From contig NZ_SKCG01000001.1 in assembly GCF_005434915.1 (NCBI RefSeq), positions 868,001 to 932,000 on the forward strand: DNA of 64,000 bases, read 5' to 3'. The stretch comes from Aurantiacibacter suaedae (lineage in GTDB: Bacteria; Pseudomonadota; Alphaproteobacteria; Sphingomonadales; Sphingomonadaceae). Under the pieces are notes generated by a model that saw only the letters and a program-made list of their open reading frames with translations, made no database searches and had not been told where the DNA came from. The position numbers and the translations under genes were made by a program. Positions 1 to 10,575 of this stretch are shown in pieces; position 1 is the first letter of the stretch, and the number at the start of each line of letters is the position of its first letter.

Positions 1-863
1 AGGTCATCACCCAGGGGATGACCGGCAACACCGGCACCTTCCACACCCAGCAAGCGCTGGACTACGGAACGCAGATGGTTGCAGGCGTGACCCCCGGCAA
101 AGGCGGCACCACGCACCTCGGCCTCCCGAATTTTGACACCGTAAAGGAAGCCAAGGCCGAAACCGGCGCGACCGCTTCGGTCATCTACGTCCCGCCGCCA
201 TTCGCCGCCGACTCGATCCTTGAAGCCATCGAGGCCGAAATCGAGCTGATCGTCGCCATCACCGAGGGTGTTCCCGTGCTCGACATGGTGCGCGTGAAGC
301 GCGCGCTGCAGGGCTCGAAGTCGCGCCTGATCGGGCCGAACTGCCCCGGCGTGCTTACCCCCGGCGAGTGCAAGATCGGCATCATGCCAGGCTCGATCTT
401 CTCGAAGGGCTCCGTCGGCGTCGTCAGCCGTTCGGGCACGCTGACCTACGAAGCCGTGCACCAGACCACCGCGGTCGGCCTCGGCCAGACCACGGCTGTC
501 GGCATCGGCGGCGACCCGGTCAACGGCACCAACTTCATCGACGTGCTCGACCTGTTCCTGTCGGACGACGAGACCAAGTCGATCATCATGATCGGCGAAA
601 TCGGCGGCAGCGCCGAGGAAGAAGCGGCCGAGTTCATCAAGCAGGAAGCCGCTAAGGGCCGCTCCAAGCCGATGGTCGGCTTCATCGCCGGGCGCACCGC
701 CCCTCCGGGCCGCCGCATGGGCCACGCGGGCGCAATCGTCTCGGGCGGCCAGGGCGGCGCGGAAGACAAGATCGCCGCGATGGAAGCGGCCGGCATTCGT
801 GTCAGCCCCTCGCCCAGCGAACTCGGTATTACTTTGGATGCCCTGCTCAAGGAACTCGCCTGA
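1..863 (+). CDS. sucD: Succinyl-CoA synthetase (ADP-forming) subunit alpha, 5' partial
   Basis: Catalyses the substrate-level phosphorylation step of the TCA cycle together with SucB-type beta subunit SucC, which should lie just upstream of the window. The reading frame is open from base 3 and enters as [13 protein letters not shown], the conserved N-terminal CoA-binding strand, so only about the first dozen residues are missing. The CoA-ligase region with GPNCPG, and the MGHAGAI motif holding the phosphorylated histidine near the C-terminus, are both present. The gene is followed 52 bases later by sucA, the usual sucCD-sucAB order of alphaproteobacteria. Identification is secure; only the 5' end is cut. 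Confidence 0.97.
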   Translation, partial: VITQGMTGNTGTFHTQQALDYGTQMVAGVTPGKGGTTHLGLPNFDTVKEAKAETGATASVIYVPPPFAADSILEAIEAEIELIVAITEGVPVLDMVRVKRALQGSKSRLIGPNCPGVLTPGECKIGIMPGSIFSKGSVGVVSRSGTLTYEAVHQTTAVGLGQTTAVGIGGDPVNGTNFIDVLDLFLSDDETKSIIMIGEIGGSAEEEAAEFIKQEAAKGRSKPMVGFIAGRTAPPGRRMGHAGAIVSGGQGGAEDKIAAMEAAGIRVSPSPSELGITLDALLKELA

Positions 864-915
864 GTTCCACCCGTAAGGGTTATGGTTGACGAAGAGTTGT
901 GTGAAGGTCCCTGCC

Positions 916-3756
916 ATGGGTGATGAGCCGTTGAATTTGCTTCCCGAAATGCCCGACCAGGGCGGGGCCCAGGCAGGGCCGAGCTGGGCCAACCCGCGCT
1001 GGCCGCTTGCCGACGACGGCAGCGACCTGACCGCGGGCCTCGACCCGACGGCGATGAAGCTGTCGGTCGAGAAGGCGGCCAAGGACGCGGGCAAACCGGT
1101 CGATGCCAAGAGCATCGAGACTGCGGCCAACGATTCGATCCAGGCGATGATGCTGATCCGGCACTATCGCGTGCGCGGGCACATGGCAGCCACGCTCGAT
1201 CCGCTGGGCCTCACCCACCGCGACAAAGAAGAAGAGCTGTCGCTCGCCGCCCACGGCTTTGCCGGGCGTGAGGATCAGGAAGTCTATGTCGGCGGCGCGT
1301 TCGGGTTCGAATGGGTCAAGGTAGGCGACCTCTACAAGGCGCTGCGCAAGACCTATTGCGGCAATGTCGGCCTCGAATACATGCACATCGCCGACACCGA
1401 GGAGCGGCGCTTCCTGCAAAAACGCTTTGAAAGCCCCGAGGAGACGATCCAGTTCACGCCCGAAGGCAAGACGGCGATCCTCCAAGCGGTGATCCGCGGC
1501 GAGGAATACGAAAAGTATCTCGGCAAGAAGTATGTCGGCACCAAGCGCTTCGGGCTCGATGGCGGCGAGGCGATGATCCCGGCGCTGGAAGCGGTCATCA
1601 AGTATGGCGGCAGCACCGGCGTGCGCGAGATCATTTACGGGATGGCGCACCGCGGCCGCCTAAACGTGCTGGCGAACGTGATGGCCAAGCCTTACAAGGT
1701 CATCTTCCACGAGTTCTCGGGCGGCAGCGCCAATCCCGACGATGTCGGCGGCTCGGGCGACGTGAAGTATCACCTCGGCACCAGCACCGACCGCGAGTTC
1801 GACGGGATCAAGGTCCACATGAGCCTCGTGCCCAATCCTTCGCACCTCGAAACGGTCGACCCGGTCGTGCTCGGCAAGACGCGGGCGCAGCAGGCGATTC
1901 ACGACGATCTCGGCGTGCATCAGAAGGTGCTGCCCGTGCTGATTCACGGCGATGCGGCCTTCGCGGGCCAAGGCGTGGTGTGGGAGTGCTTCGGCCTTTC
2001 CGGCGTGCGCGGCTATGATACCGGCGGCTGCATCCACTTCGTGATCAACAACCAGATCGGCTTCACCACCAGCCCCAAGTTCGCCCGCAACTCGCCCTAT
2101 CCGAGCGACGTCGCCAAGGGCGTGCAGGCCCCGATCCTGCATGTAAACGGCGACGATCCCGAGGCCGTGACCTTTGCCTGCAAGCTGGCGGTCGAATATC
2201 GCCAGACCTTCAAGCGCGACATCGTGATCGACATGTGGTGCTATCGCCGCTTCGGCCACAACGAGGGTGACGAGCCGATGTTCACCCAGCCGCTGATGTA
2301 TTCGGCGATCAAGCAGCATCCGCGCGTGTCGGAAATCTACTCCGAGCGATTGAAGGCCGAAGGCGTGATCGAAGCAGGCACCGCGCCGGCTATGCGCGAA
2401 GAATTCACTAAGCGTCTCGACGAGGAATTCGAGGCCGGGCAGAGCTACAAGCCCAACGAGGCGGACTGGTTCGCCGGCCGTTGGAGCGGGCTACACAAGC
2501 CTGCCGACCCAGAGCACGCGCGCCGCAACATCGACACCGCGATCGACAAGAAGCTGTTCGACCATCTTGGCCGCACGCTGACCACCGTCCCCGAGGATGT
2601 GACGATCCACAAGACGCTGCAACGCGTGCTCGATGCCAAGCGCGAGATGTTCGAGACCGGCAGCGGGTTCGACTGGGCGACAGCCGAGGCGCTCGCCTTC
2701 GGCAGCCTCGTTACCGAGGGCTTTGGTGTGCGTCTGTCGGGGCAGGATTCGGGCCGCGGCACCTTCAGCCAGCGCCATGCAATCTGGATCGACCAGAAGA
2801 CCGAGGCGAAATATGTGCCCTTGTCGAACCTGCCGCACGGCAAGTTCGAGGTCTACGATTCCACGCTCAGCGAATATGGCGTGCTCGGGTTCGAATATGG
2901 CTTTGCGATGGCCGACCCCAAGACGCTGGTGCTGTGGGAAGCGCAGTTCGGCGACTTCGCCAACGGCGCGCAGATCATCATCGACCAGTATATTGCCGCT
3001 GCCGAAGCCAAGTGGCTGCGCGCCAATGGCCTCGTGCTGCTGCTGCCGCACGGGTTCGAGGGGCAAGGTCCGGAGCATAGCTCGGCGCGTCTCGAACGCT
3101 TCCTGCAGCTGTGCGCGAACGACAATATCCAGGTCTGCAACATCACCAGCCCGGCGAACTACTTCCACGTGCTGCGCCGGCAGATGCTGCGTCCGTTCCG
3201 CAAGCCGCTCGTGATCATGACGCCGAAGTCGCTGCTGCGCCATCCGATGGCCAAGAGCGACGAGGACAAGTTCACCGGCGAGGCTCACTTCATGCGGATT
3301 CTCTCCGACAAGAAGCAAGTCGACGACAAGAAGGTGCGCCGCCTGGTGCTCTGCTCGGGCAAGGTCGCCTACGACCTCATGGCCAAGCGCGACGAAGAGG
3401 GCGTCGACGACGTGTCGATCGTGCGCATCGAGCAGCTCTACCCCTTCCCCGGCGAACCGCTCGCGACGCGCATGCAGCGCATGACCAACCTCGAAGAGGT
3501 GGTGTGGTGTCAGGAAGAGCCGAAGAACAACGGCTCTTGGTTCTTCGTCGAGAGCAAGATCGAAGAGGCACTGACCGCCGCCGGGCACAAGGGGATGCGC
3601 CCAAGCTATGCCGGGCGCGAAGTGGCTGCGTCGCCCGCCACCGGCTATGCCAAGCGCCATCAGGCGCAGCAGGAAGCGCTGGTGTCGGTCGCCCTGGGAC
3701 TATCCACCCGCGGCAAGACCGCGACAGAGTGCGCCGAAAAGCGCGGCACCAACTAG
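916..3756 (+). CDS. sucA: 2-oxoglutarate dehydrogenase E1 component
   Basis: Thiamine-diphosphate enzyme that decarboxylates 2-oxoglutarate and passes the succinyl group to the lipoyl arm of SucB. About 946 residues, normal for the family. Visible motifs include [23 protein letters not shown] and [16 protein letters not shown] in the TPP-binding part, and a transketolase-like pyrimidine-binding domain in the C-terminal half containing [17 protein letters not shown] place the start at the ATG at 916 because AAGG lies about 8 bases upstream and the protein then begins [15 protein letters not shown]; a TTG at 886 would add ten residues. It is 18 bases upstream of sucB, so the two are surely cotranscribed. 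Confidence 0.97.
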   Translation: MGDEPLNLLPEMPDQGGAQAGPSWANPRWPLADDGSDLTAGLDPTAMKLSVEKAAKDAGKPVDAKSIETAANDSIQAMMLIRHYRVRGHMAATLDPLGLTHRDKEEELSLAAHGFAGREDQEVYVGGAFGFEWVKVGDLYKALRKTYCGNVGLEYMHIADTEERRFLQKRFESPEETIQFTPEGKTAILQAVIRGEEYEKYLGKKYVGTKRFGLDGGEAMIPALEAVIKYGGSTGVREIIYGMAHRGRLNVLANVMAKPYKVIFHEFSGGSANPDDVGGSGDVKYHLGTSTDREFDGIKVHMSLVPNPSHLETVDPVVLGKTRAQQAIHDDLGVHQKVLPVLIHGDAAFAGQGVVWECFGLSGVRGYDTGGCIHFVINNQIGFTTSPKFARNSPYPSDVAKGVQAPILHVNGDDPEAVTFACKLAVEYRQTFKRDIVIDMWCYRRFGHNEGDEPMFTQPLMYSAIKQHPRVSEIYSERLKAEGVIEAGTAPAMREEFTKRLDEEFEAGQSYKPNEADWFAGRWSGLHKPADPEHARRNIDTAIDKKLFDHLGRTLTTVPEDVTIHKTLQRVLDAKREMFETGSGFDWATAEALAFGSLVTEGFGVRLSGQDSGRGTFSQRHAIWIDQKTEAKYVPLSNLPHGKFEVYDSTLSEYGVLGFEYGFAMADPKTLVLWEAQFGDFANGAQIIIDQYIAAAEAKWLRANGLVLLLPHGFEGQGPEHSSARLERFLQLCANDNIQVCNITSPANYFHVLRRQMLRPFRKPLVIMTPKSLLRHPMAKSDEDKFTGEAHFMRILSDKKQVDDKKVRRLVLCSGKVAYDLMAKRDEEGVDDVSIVRIEQLYPFPGEPLATRMQRMTNLEEVVWCQEEPKNNGSWFFVESKIEEALTAAGHKGMRPSYAGREVAASPATGYAKRHQAQQEALVSVALGLSTRGKTATECAEKRGTN

Positions 3757-3774
3757 GCTGAGAGACCAAAGACC

Positions 3775-5016
<1,242 letters not shown>

Positions 5017-5024
5017 GACTACCT

Positions 5025-5074
5025 CGCTCCCGTTTGGGCTGGGCTATCTAAGCCCTGGCCTTGTAACGGGAGCG
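5025..5074. repeat. Inverted repeat in the sucB-lpd spacer
   Basis: A perfect 10-base inverted repeat (CGCTCCCGTT at 5025-5034 and its complement at 5065-5074) encloses a second GGGCT/AGCCC stem. It would form a strong hairpin in the transcript just after sucB. No T-run follows, so it is not a canonical intrinsic terminator; an mRNA processing or stability element that sets the E3:E2 ratio is one inference. Confidence 0.6.
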
Positions 5075-5128
5075 GCAAGACCGAAGTAAGAGCAATCCTT
5101 CGAAAAGCTCTGGATGAGCGGAGTAAAC

Positions 5129-6526
5129 ATGGCAGACTATGACTTCGACGTAATCGTGATCGGTGCCGGCCCCGGCGGCTATGTGGCGGCGATCCGTGCC
5201 GCGCAGCTGGGCCTCAAGGTCGCCTGCGTCGAAAGCCGCGCCACCCTGGGCGGCACCTGCCTTAACGTCGGCTGCATTCCCTCCAAGGCCCTGCTTCACG
5301 CCAGCGAGTATTTCGACGCCGCCGCCAATGGCACCATGGCCAAGATGGGCGTCGAGGTGACCCCGAAGCTCAATCTCGATTCCATGCACGGCCAGCGCCG
5401 CGATGCGGTCAAGCAACTCACCGGCGGGATCGAGATGCTGTTCAAGAAGAACAAGGTGACCTGGCTGAATGGCCACGCCAAGTTTACGGACGAACACACC
5501 GTCGAGGTCGATGGCGAGAGCCACTCTGCCAAGGACATCGTGATCGCGACCGGCTCCTCTGTCACCCCCCTGCCCGGTGTCGAGATCGACAACGACAAGG
5601 GCGTGGTGGTCGATAGCACCGGCGCGCTCGACCTGCCTGCTGTCCCCAAGAAGATGGTCGTCATCGGCGGCGGCGTGATCGGGCTGGAGCTGGGCTCGGT
5701 CTGGCGGCGGCTCGGGGCCGAAGTCACCGTGGTCGAATTCCTTGACCAGCTGCTGCCCGGCATGGACGGAGACGTGCGCAAAGAAGCGGCCAAGATCTTC
5801 AAGAAGCAGGGCATGACGCTCAAGCTGTCGACCAAGGTCACCGGGGTCGAGGTCAAGGGCAAGAACGCCAAGGTTAGCGTCGAGCCCGCCGCTGGCGGCG
5901 AGGCCGAAGTGATCGAGGCCGATTGCGTGCTCGTCTCGATCGGGCGGCGTCCGAACACCGAGGGCCTGAACCTCGAGGCCATCGGCCTAGAAACCAACGA
6001 GCGCGGCCAGATCGAGGTCGACGGCCAGTTCCGCACCAAGGTGAAAGGCGTTCGCGCCATCGGTGATGTGGTTCCCGGCCCGATGCTCGCGCACAAGGCC
6101 GAGGACGAGGGCATTGCCGTGGCCGAATGGATTGCGGGCCAGATCGGCATCGTCAATCACGACCTGATCCCCGGCGTCGTCTACACCATGCCTGAGTTTG
6201 CAGGCGTGGGCCTTACCGAGGAAGCGGCCAAGGAGCGCGGCGCGATCAAGGTCGGCAAGTTCCCGATGCTCGGCAACAGCCGCGCCAAGACCAACCACGA
6301 GCCCGATGGCTTCGTAAAGGTGATCGCCGATGCCGAAACCGACGAGGTGCTGGGCGTCTGGTGCATCGCATCGGTGGCGGGCACGATGATCTCGCAGGCA
6401 ACGCAGGCGATGGAATTCGGTGCGCTCAGCGAAGACATCGCCTACACCTGCCACGCCCACCCGACGCATTCCGAGGCGATCAAGGAAGCGGCCATGGCGG
6501 TGCGCGGCAAGCCGATCCACATGTGA
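5129..6526 (+). CDS. lpd: Dihydrolipoyl dehydrogenase (E3)
   Basis: FAD-dependent E3 component that reoxidises the dihydrolipoyl group of SucB with NAD+. The N-terminal Rossmann motif is GAGPGG and the redox-active disulfide is Cys44/Cys49 in GGTCLNVGCIPSKA. The second nucleotide site is VIGGGVIGLE, and the C-terminal HAHPTHSE carries the catalytic His-Glu dyad. From the ATG at 5129 the protein is 465 residues, normal length; an upstream ATG at 5114 in the same frame would add five residues. Position directly after sucAB suggests it mainly serves the 2-oxoglutarate complex, though pyruvate dehydrogenase may share it. Confidence 0.97.
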   Translation: MADYDFDVIVIGAGPGGYVAAIRAAQLGLKVACVESRATLGGTCLNVGCIPSKALLHASEYFDAAANGTMAKMGVEVTPKLNLDSMHGQRRDAVKQLTGGIEMLFKKNKVTWLNGHAKFTDEHTVEVDGESHSAKDIVIATGSSVTPLPGVEIDNDKGVVVDSTGALDLPAVPKKMVVIGGGVIGLELGSVWRRLGAEVTVVEFLDQLLPGMDGDVRKEAAKIFKKQGMTLKLSTKVTGVEVKGKNAKVSVEPAAGGEAEVIEADCVLVSIGRRPNTEGLNLEAIGLETNERGQIEVDGQFRTKVKGVRAIGDVVPGPMLAHKAEDEGIAVAEWIAGQIGIVNHDLIPGVVYTMPEFAGVGLTEEAAKERGAIKVGKFPMLGNSRAKTNHEPDGFVKVIADAETDEVLGVWCIASVAGTMISQATQAMEFGALSEDIAYTCHAHPTHSEAIKEAAMAVRGKPIHM

Positions 6527-6530
6527 TCTC

Positions 6531-7352
6531 GTGATCAGCGCCCGCGAGCACGTCACCGCCCGACTGCCCGCGCTGCTGGCGCTTGCGCTCCCGGTGCTGG
6601 CCGGGCTCACCTATATGGCGAGCTTTGGCGCGCCCGGTGCGTATCTCGCGATTACCGTCGCGTCGCTGGTGGCCGCGCTGGTTCTGCTGGTGAGCGCCTC
6701 GCAAAGGCTGGCCACCACCACAACGCAGCGGATCGCAGCCGCTATCTGCGTGGCGCTACTGCTCCTGCCACTCGCCACCGGGCCCACCATGAACGGCATC
6801 GCCCGCTGGCTCCCGTTTGGCCCGGTGGCGCTCAACAGCGGGCTGCTCGTTCTGCCCCTGCTCGCGAGATTGGCGGCCCAGGATCTACACTACGGGCACT
6901 GGATGCTCGCGTCTGCGCTGTTCGCCGCACTGCTGCAACCGGATGCGGGAGCGTCCTTTGCCATCACCATTGCTGCGGTCGCGCTACACCATGTCATTAA
7001 GGACTGGCGCGTGGGCGTCATCGCCGTGCTCGGCTTTTTCGCCACCATCTATGCGGGCCTCCACGGCGAACTGCCCGCCGTCGCCTTTGTCGAGCGGGTG
7101 CTCGTGCAGGCGGCGGGTGACAGCGGCCCCTGCGCGCTGTTGCTGCTGGTCTGCCTGCTGGCGTCGTTCGCGCTGATGTTACTGACCGGCCCCGGCACGC
7201 GCGCCGAACGGTTTGCCTTGGCCGGATCGCTGTTCGGTTTCGCCGTCATGGCGGTGGTGAACAATTACCCCACGCCGCTTATCGGTTATGGTGCGGCCCC
7301 GGTAATCGGCTACGCTGTGGCGCTCGCATGGCCGCAAGGAGTACGCCGATGA
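6531..7352 (+). CDS. Polytopic membrane protein of unknown function
   Basis: About 273 residues from a GTG start four bases after the lpd stop. The sequence is a series of roughly eight hydrophobic segments (for example LPALLALALPVLAGLTYMA, then AAAICVALLLLPLA) with short basic loops, so it is an integral inner-membrane protein. I recognise no family motif or catalytic residues. It overlaps the next gene by four bases (ATGA), indicating translational coupling with the DUF924 gene. Tight packing behind lpd probably reflects cotranscription, not a role in the TCA cycle. Confidence 0.75.
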   Translation: MISAREHVTARLPALLALALPVLAGLTYMASFGAPGAYLAITVASLVAALVLLVSASQRLATTTTQRIAAAICVALLLLPLATGPTMNGIARWLPFGPVALNSGLLVLPLLARLAAQDLHYGHWMLASALFAALLQPDAGASFAITIAAVALHHVIKDWRVGVIAVLGFFATIYAGLHGELPAVAFVERVLVQAAGDSGPCALLLLVCLLASFALMLLTGPGTRAERFALAGSLFGFAVMAVVNNYPTPLIGYGAAPVIGYAVALAWPQGVRR

Positions 7353-7915
7353 CCGTTTCCCTCTCCGATCCAACAGATGCAGCCTCCGAGGTGCTTGGCT
7401 TCTGGCTTGGCGAGGTTCCGGCCGACAAGCGCTTCGCGCAGGATGACGCAATCGATGTGAAGATCGAGCAGCGCTTCGGCCCGCTCCACAGTGAACTGGC
7501 CAAGGAGGTGCCAACCGCTTGGCACGACGATCCGCGAACCATACTCGCGGCGATCATCGTGCTCGACCAGTTCAGCCGAAACATGTTTCGTGACGATCCC
7601 GGCGCCTATGCCCAGGATGAGGCGGCGCTGGCGCTTGCGCGAGAGGCTCTCGACAGGAATTTCGATCACGGGATGACGGGCGCGGAGAAGATGTTTCTCT
7701 ATATGCCGTTCATGCACTCCGAAGATCTTGCCGATGTCGAACGCTCCATCACGCTGATGCACGAGGCAGGCCTTGCCGAGGGTGAGGAATTTGCCCGTCG
7801 TCATGCCGAGGTGATCGCCCGGTTCGGCCGCTATCCCGCGCGCAACGAGGCGCTGGGCCGCGCGACCACTGCGGAAGAGTACAAGTTCCTCGACGATCAT
7901 CCGATGGGCTTCTGA
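7349..7915 (+). CDS. DUF924 family protein
   Basis: 188-residue cytosolic helical protein. The family signature is visible as VLGFWLGEVP at the N-terminus, then LAAIIVLDQFSRNMFR, AQDEAALALA and FLYMPFMHSEDL in the middle, and FGRYPARNEALGR near the C-terminus. The biochemical role of this widespread family is not established as far as I know. The chosen start at 7349 has AAGGAG upstream and overlaps the preceding stop by four bases; a more distant in-frame start exists but lacks this support. Confidence 0.9.
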   Translation: MTVSLSDPTDAASEVLGFWLGEVPADKRFAQDDAIDVKIEQRFGPLHSELAKEVPTAWHDDPRTILAAIIVLDQFSRNMFRDDPGAYAQDEAALALAREALDRNFDHGMTGAEKMFLYMPFMHSEDLADVERSITLMHEAGLAEGEEFARRHAEVIARFGRYPARNEALGRATTAEEYKFLDDHPMGF

Positions 7916-7916
7916 T

Positions 7917-8339
7917 TTGGCCGAACTCTCCCCCTTTCACCTTGCCTTTCCGGTCCACGACCTTGCCGCAGCCCGCGCATTCTGGGGCGACGTGATGGGC
8001 TGCCCCGAAGGCCGCAGCAGCGAGCAGTGGGTCGATTTCGACTTCTACGGCCACCAGATTGTCGCCCACCTGACAGGTAAGCGTTCCGATGCGCATGAAA
8101 ACCCGGTCGACGGGCATGGCGTGCCAGTGCCGCATTTCGGCCTCGTGCTGGGCATGGAGCAATGGCAGGAACTGGCCGACCGCCTCACCGCAGCGGGCAC
8201 GGATTTCAAGATCGCGCCCTATATCCGCTTCAAGGGACAGCCCGGTGAGCAGGCGACGATGTTCTTTACCGATCCTTCTGGCAATGCCATCGAGATGAAG
8301 GTCTTTGCGGACCGTTCAAAACTGTTCGCCACCTCCTAG
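7917..8339 (+). CDS. VOC family (glyoxalase/dioxygenase-like) protein
   Basis: 140-residue protein with two vicinal-oxygen-chelate half-domains: FHLAFPVHDLAAARAFWGD at the start and FFTDPSGNAIEMKVF at the end. The metal-ligand positions of such folds (His early, Glu late) are present, but the substrate cannot be told from sequence. The likely start is TTG at 7917, one base after the DUF924 stop, with no in-frame ATG upstream of the domain, so translation is probably coupled. It could be an extradiol dioxygenase-like or glyoxalase-like enzyme. Confidence 0.85.
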   Translation: MAELSPFHLAFPVHDLAAARAFWGDVMGCPEGRSSEQWVDFDFYGHQIVAHLTGKRSDAHENPVDGHGVPVPHFGLVLGMEQWQELADRLTAAGTDFKIAPYIRFKGQPGEQATMFFTDPSGNAIEMKVFADRSKLFATS

Positions 8340-8363
8340 CACTTTCGTGTAGGGCGCGCCGCC

Positions 8364-9062
8364 ATGGCTCGACGCAATCTCATGCTGAAATTCGCTCGCT
8401 GGCACATCTGGCTTGGCTGGCTGGTGGGCGTGCCGATTTTGATGTGGTGCATCAGCGGCTTGGTGATGACACTGTATCCGATAGAGGAAGTGCGCGGCGA
8501 GCACCTGCGCACCGAGGCTCCGCTGATCGACCCGCGCGGGCTGGTGTTCCCCGCCGACAGCCTGAACGAGGCGAGCGCCATTTCGCTGGTCCAGCAGGTC
8601 GACGGCCCCGCGTGGCTCGTTACCGAGGCCGATGGCGGTCGCTACCGCTATTCGGCGCGCACTGGCGAGGTGCTGCCACCGCTGATCGAAAGCGAAGCGC
8701 AGCGCGTAGCCGAGGCGGCCTATGCGGGCGACGGTAAGCTCGAAAGCGTGACCTACGTCCCCGCCGATGTCTCGCCGATGGACCTGCGCGCGCCGTTCGA
8801 CGCCTGGCAGGCCCATTTCTCCGATGGCACAAACATCTACATGCGCTCCAGTACCGGCGAGATCGTGGCCGTGCGCACGGGCTGGTGGCGCCTTTATGAC
8901 TTCATGTGGGGCCTGCACATTATGGATCTCGAAGCGCGCGAGGATACTTCGCACCCGGTGCTGACGGTGTTTGCCGCGCTCGCCGTGATCGGGGCGCTGC
9001 TGGGCTGCGTCCTGATGTTCCGCCGGCGCAAGGCCAAGCCCCGCTTTGGGGGGCGGGCATGA
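8364..9062 (+). CDS. PepSY domain-containing membrane protein
   Basis: 232-residue protein with an N-terminal membrane segment after HIWLGWLVGVP, a periplasmic stretch resembling a PepSY domain (around residues 50-130), a region ending in LYDFMWGLHIMDLEARED, and a second transmembrane helix (HPVLTVFAALAVIGALLGCVLMF) near the C-terminus. The layout resembles PepSY/PiuB-type proteins often linked to iron or ferric-reductase functions, but no heme-ligand set is evident. The stop overlaps the next start (ATGA), so it is coupled with the TRIC-like gene. Confidence 0.85.
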   Translation: MARRNLMLKFARWHIWLGWLVGVPILMWCISGLVMTLYPIEEVRGEHLRTEAPLIDPRGLVFPADSLNEASAISLVQQVDGPAWLVTEADGGRYRYSARTGEVLPPLIESEAQRVAEAAYAGDGKLESVTYVPADVSPMDLRAPFDAWQAHFSDGTNIYMRSSTGEIVAVRTGWWRLYDFMWGLHIMDLEAREDTSHPVLTVFAALAVIGALLGCVLMFRRRKAKPRFGGRA

Positions 9063-9694
9063 TCGATCCTCTGCTGCCCCTGCTCTCGCTCGGCGGCATC
9101 GCCGTGTTTGCGCTGTCGGGGGCCTTGCTGGCCGCGCAGCTTAACCAGACCTTCGTCACCGCCTGCTTCTTCGCCCTGCTCACCGGAGTCGGCGGCGGGA
9201 CGATCCGAGACGTAATGCTCGATGCGCCGGTGTTCTGGCTGGTCGATCCGCTGGTCGCGCCGATTATACTGATCAGCGCGGCGGCCGTGTGGATCACCCC
9301 GGCCAAACTGTGGGAAGGCCGCTTACTCGAATGGGCCGACGCCGCCGGCCTGGCCGCCTTCTCGACGCTGGGCGCAGGCAAGGCGCTCGCCTACGGGGTC
9401 GAACCGGTGCCCGCGATGATCCTCGGCGTGATTACGGGCTGCGCGGGCGGGATGCTGCGCGACGTGGTGGCAGGCGTGCCCTCGATCCTGATGCGGCCGG
9501 ACCTCTATGTCACCCCATCGGCACTGGCAGCCGTGACGGCGGCGATTATGATGCTGTGCGGTATTGACGAGACGCTGGCGCTGCTAGTCGGCTCGGTGGT
9601 CGGCTTCACAATGCGCGCCGCCGCCCTTATGTGGAGCCTGCAACTGCCAGCCTACACCCGAGCCAGCAAGCCCGAGGCTGATCCCCCTCAGTAG
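9059..9694 (+). CDS. TRIC-type cation channel / UPF0126 family membrane protein
   Basis: 211 residues with about seven transmembrane helices formed by an internal duplication. The two repeats carry the matching glycine motifs GVGGGTIRDVMLD and GCAGGMLRDVVAG, diagnostic of the YicG/YadS (UPF0126) family, whose members are related to eukaryotic TRIC trimeric cation channels. It probably conducts monovalent cations across the inner membrane. The ATG at 9059 overlaps the PepSY stop. Its 3' end overlaps the convergent downstream gene by seven bases. Confidence 0.9.
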   Translation: MIDPLLPLLSLGGIAVFALSGALLAAQLNQTFVTACFFALLTGVGGGTIRDVMLDAPVFWLVDPLVAPIILISAAAVWITPAKLWEGRLLEWADAAGLAAFSTLGAGKALAYGVEPVPAMILGVITGCAGGMLRDVVAGVPSILMRPDLYVTPSALAAVTAAIMMLCGIDETLALLVGSVVGFTMRAAALMWSLQLPAYTRASKPEADPPQ

Positions 9695-10482
9695 CGCTCT
9701 TCTCCCGGCAGCGGACCGCCAGGATAGGCAGGCGCCGGGACACTGGCGAGATCACCGTCGATTGCGCCGCTATCGGCATCTGTGTCGTCGCCGCTGGCCT
9801 CGTAGCCGCCATAGCGCGTAGCGGCGCGCGCGCGGGTGTAGGCCTCGTTGCTCAACTGCCCAATGGCGGCAGCGGATTGGTAACCGGCCCCATTGCCAAG
9901 GTCGGCATAACCAGCGCCGAAATCGAGTGACCGCAGGCGACCATCGTTGTCGATCCAGCAGTTCCAATCCTGACCATCCGACATCCGGCCCGACACCCGC
10001 CAGCCATCGGCCCTACGCGAGGCGTCATCGACGCTCTCGACCCGCGCTGAGCCGCGTTCGGCCTGATCGACACACATATCGACCGCACGATCGATACCGC
10101 TGTCGGAATTGCGGCTGTCGCGGCGATAGTCTGAAGGGGCAGACGTGCGGCGTGGATAGCGTTCGTCGTAGCGCTCACGCGAACGTTTGGAGGCGGAGCT
10201 GGCGATAGCGGCAATCGCGCCGATCACCAGCACACCGGCGATCACGTCGCCCGTGCCTATGCCGCGATCACGGTGGCGCCGGTAGCGATCATAGCGATCA
10301 TAACGGTCGTAGCGGTCATACCTATCGTAGCGATCATAGCCCCAGCCTTGCGCCTTCATATGCATCACCGGGTCCGCATGTTGGCCAAGCCCAGGCGATG
10401 CTGGCAGGTCCAGAGCACTTGCTGGCGAGGCGGCCATGGCCAGCGCGGCAAGCGAGGTCACGGCGGCAGACAGACGGATCAT
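9688..10482 (-). CDS. Secreted hypothetical protein with YDR tandem repeat
   Basis: 264 residues with a cleavable signal peptide (MIRLSAAVTSLAALAMAASPASA). A run of YDR triplets follows around residues 50-68, then a glycine/alanine-rich hydrophobic stretch (GTGDVIAGVLVIGAIAAIA), an arginine-rich region, and a C-terminal half with two cysteines (MCVDQAE and DWNCWIDNDGR). The order signal peptide, hydrophobic segment, Arg-rich region, C-V-x-x-A-E, W/F-x-C matches the neighbouring gene at 10576-11136, so the two are paralogues. Function unknown; envelope or periplasmic location inferred. Confidence 0.8.
   Translation of the reverse strand: MIRLSAAVTSLAALAMAASPASALDLPASPGLGQHADPVMHMKAQGWGYDRYDRYDRYDRYDRYDRYRRHRDRGIGTGDVIAGVLVIGAIAAIASSASKRSRERYDERYPRRTSAPSDYRRDSRNSDSGIDRAVDMCVDQAERGSARVESVDDASRRADGWRVSGRMSDGQDWNCWIDNDGRLRSLDFGAGYADLGNGAGYQSAAAIGQLSNEAYTRARAATRYGGYEASGDDTDADSGAIDGDLASVPAPAYPGGPLPGEERY
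10282..10338. repeat. Nine-base tandem repeat encoding YDR units
   Basis: About six degenerate copies of a nine-base unit (of the type gatcatagc / ggtcgtagc on the + strand) lie inside the secreted protein gene and encode successive Tyr-Asp-Arg triplets on the - strand. The copies differ at third codon positions, so the protein repeat seems kept while the DNA drifts. Copy number may vary between strains. Confidence 0.8.
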
Positions 10483-10575
10483 GCGGGCAACTCCTCCAGG
10501 AGGCTATCTCTGGGAGACTAGGCGGCTCAGACTGTCGCCAGCCTGAACCGCCCTGCCCCGCCCATGGACAACTGA

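Noticed and set aside
10282-10338. CRISPR-like array
   Set aside because: Nine-base units without spacers, in frame with a protein gene, are a coding tandem repeat.
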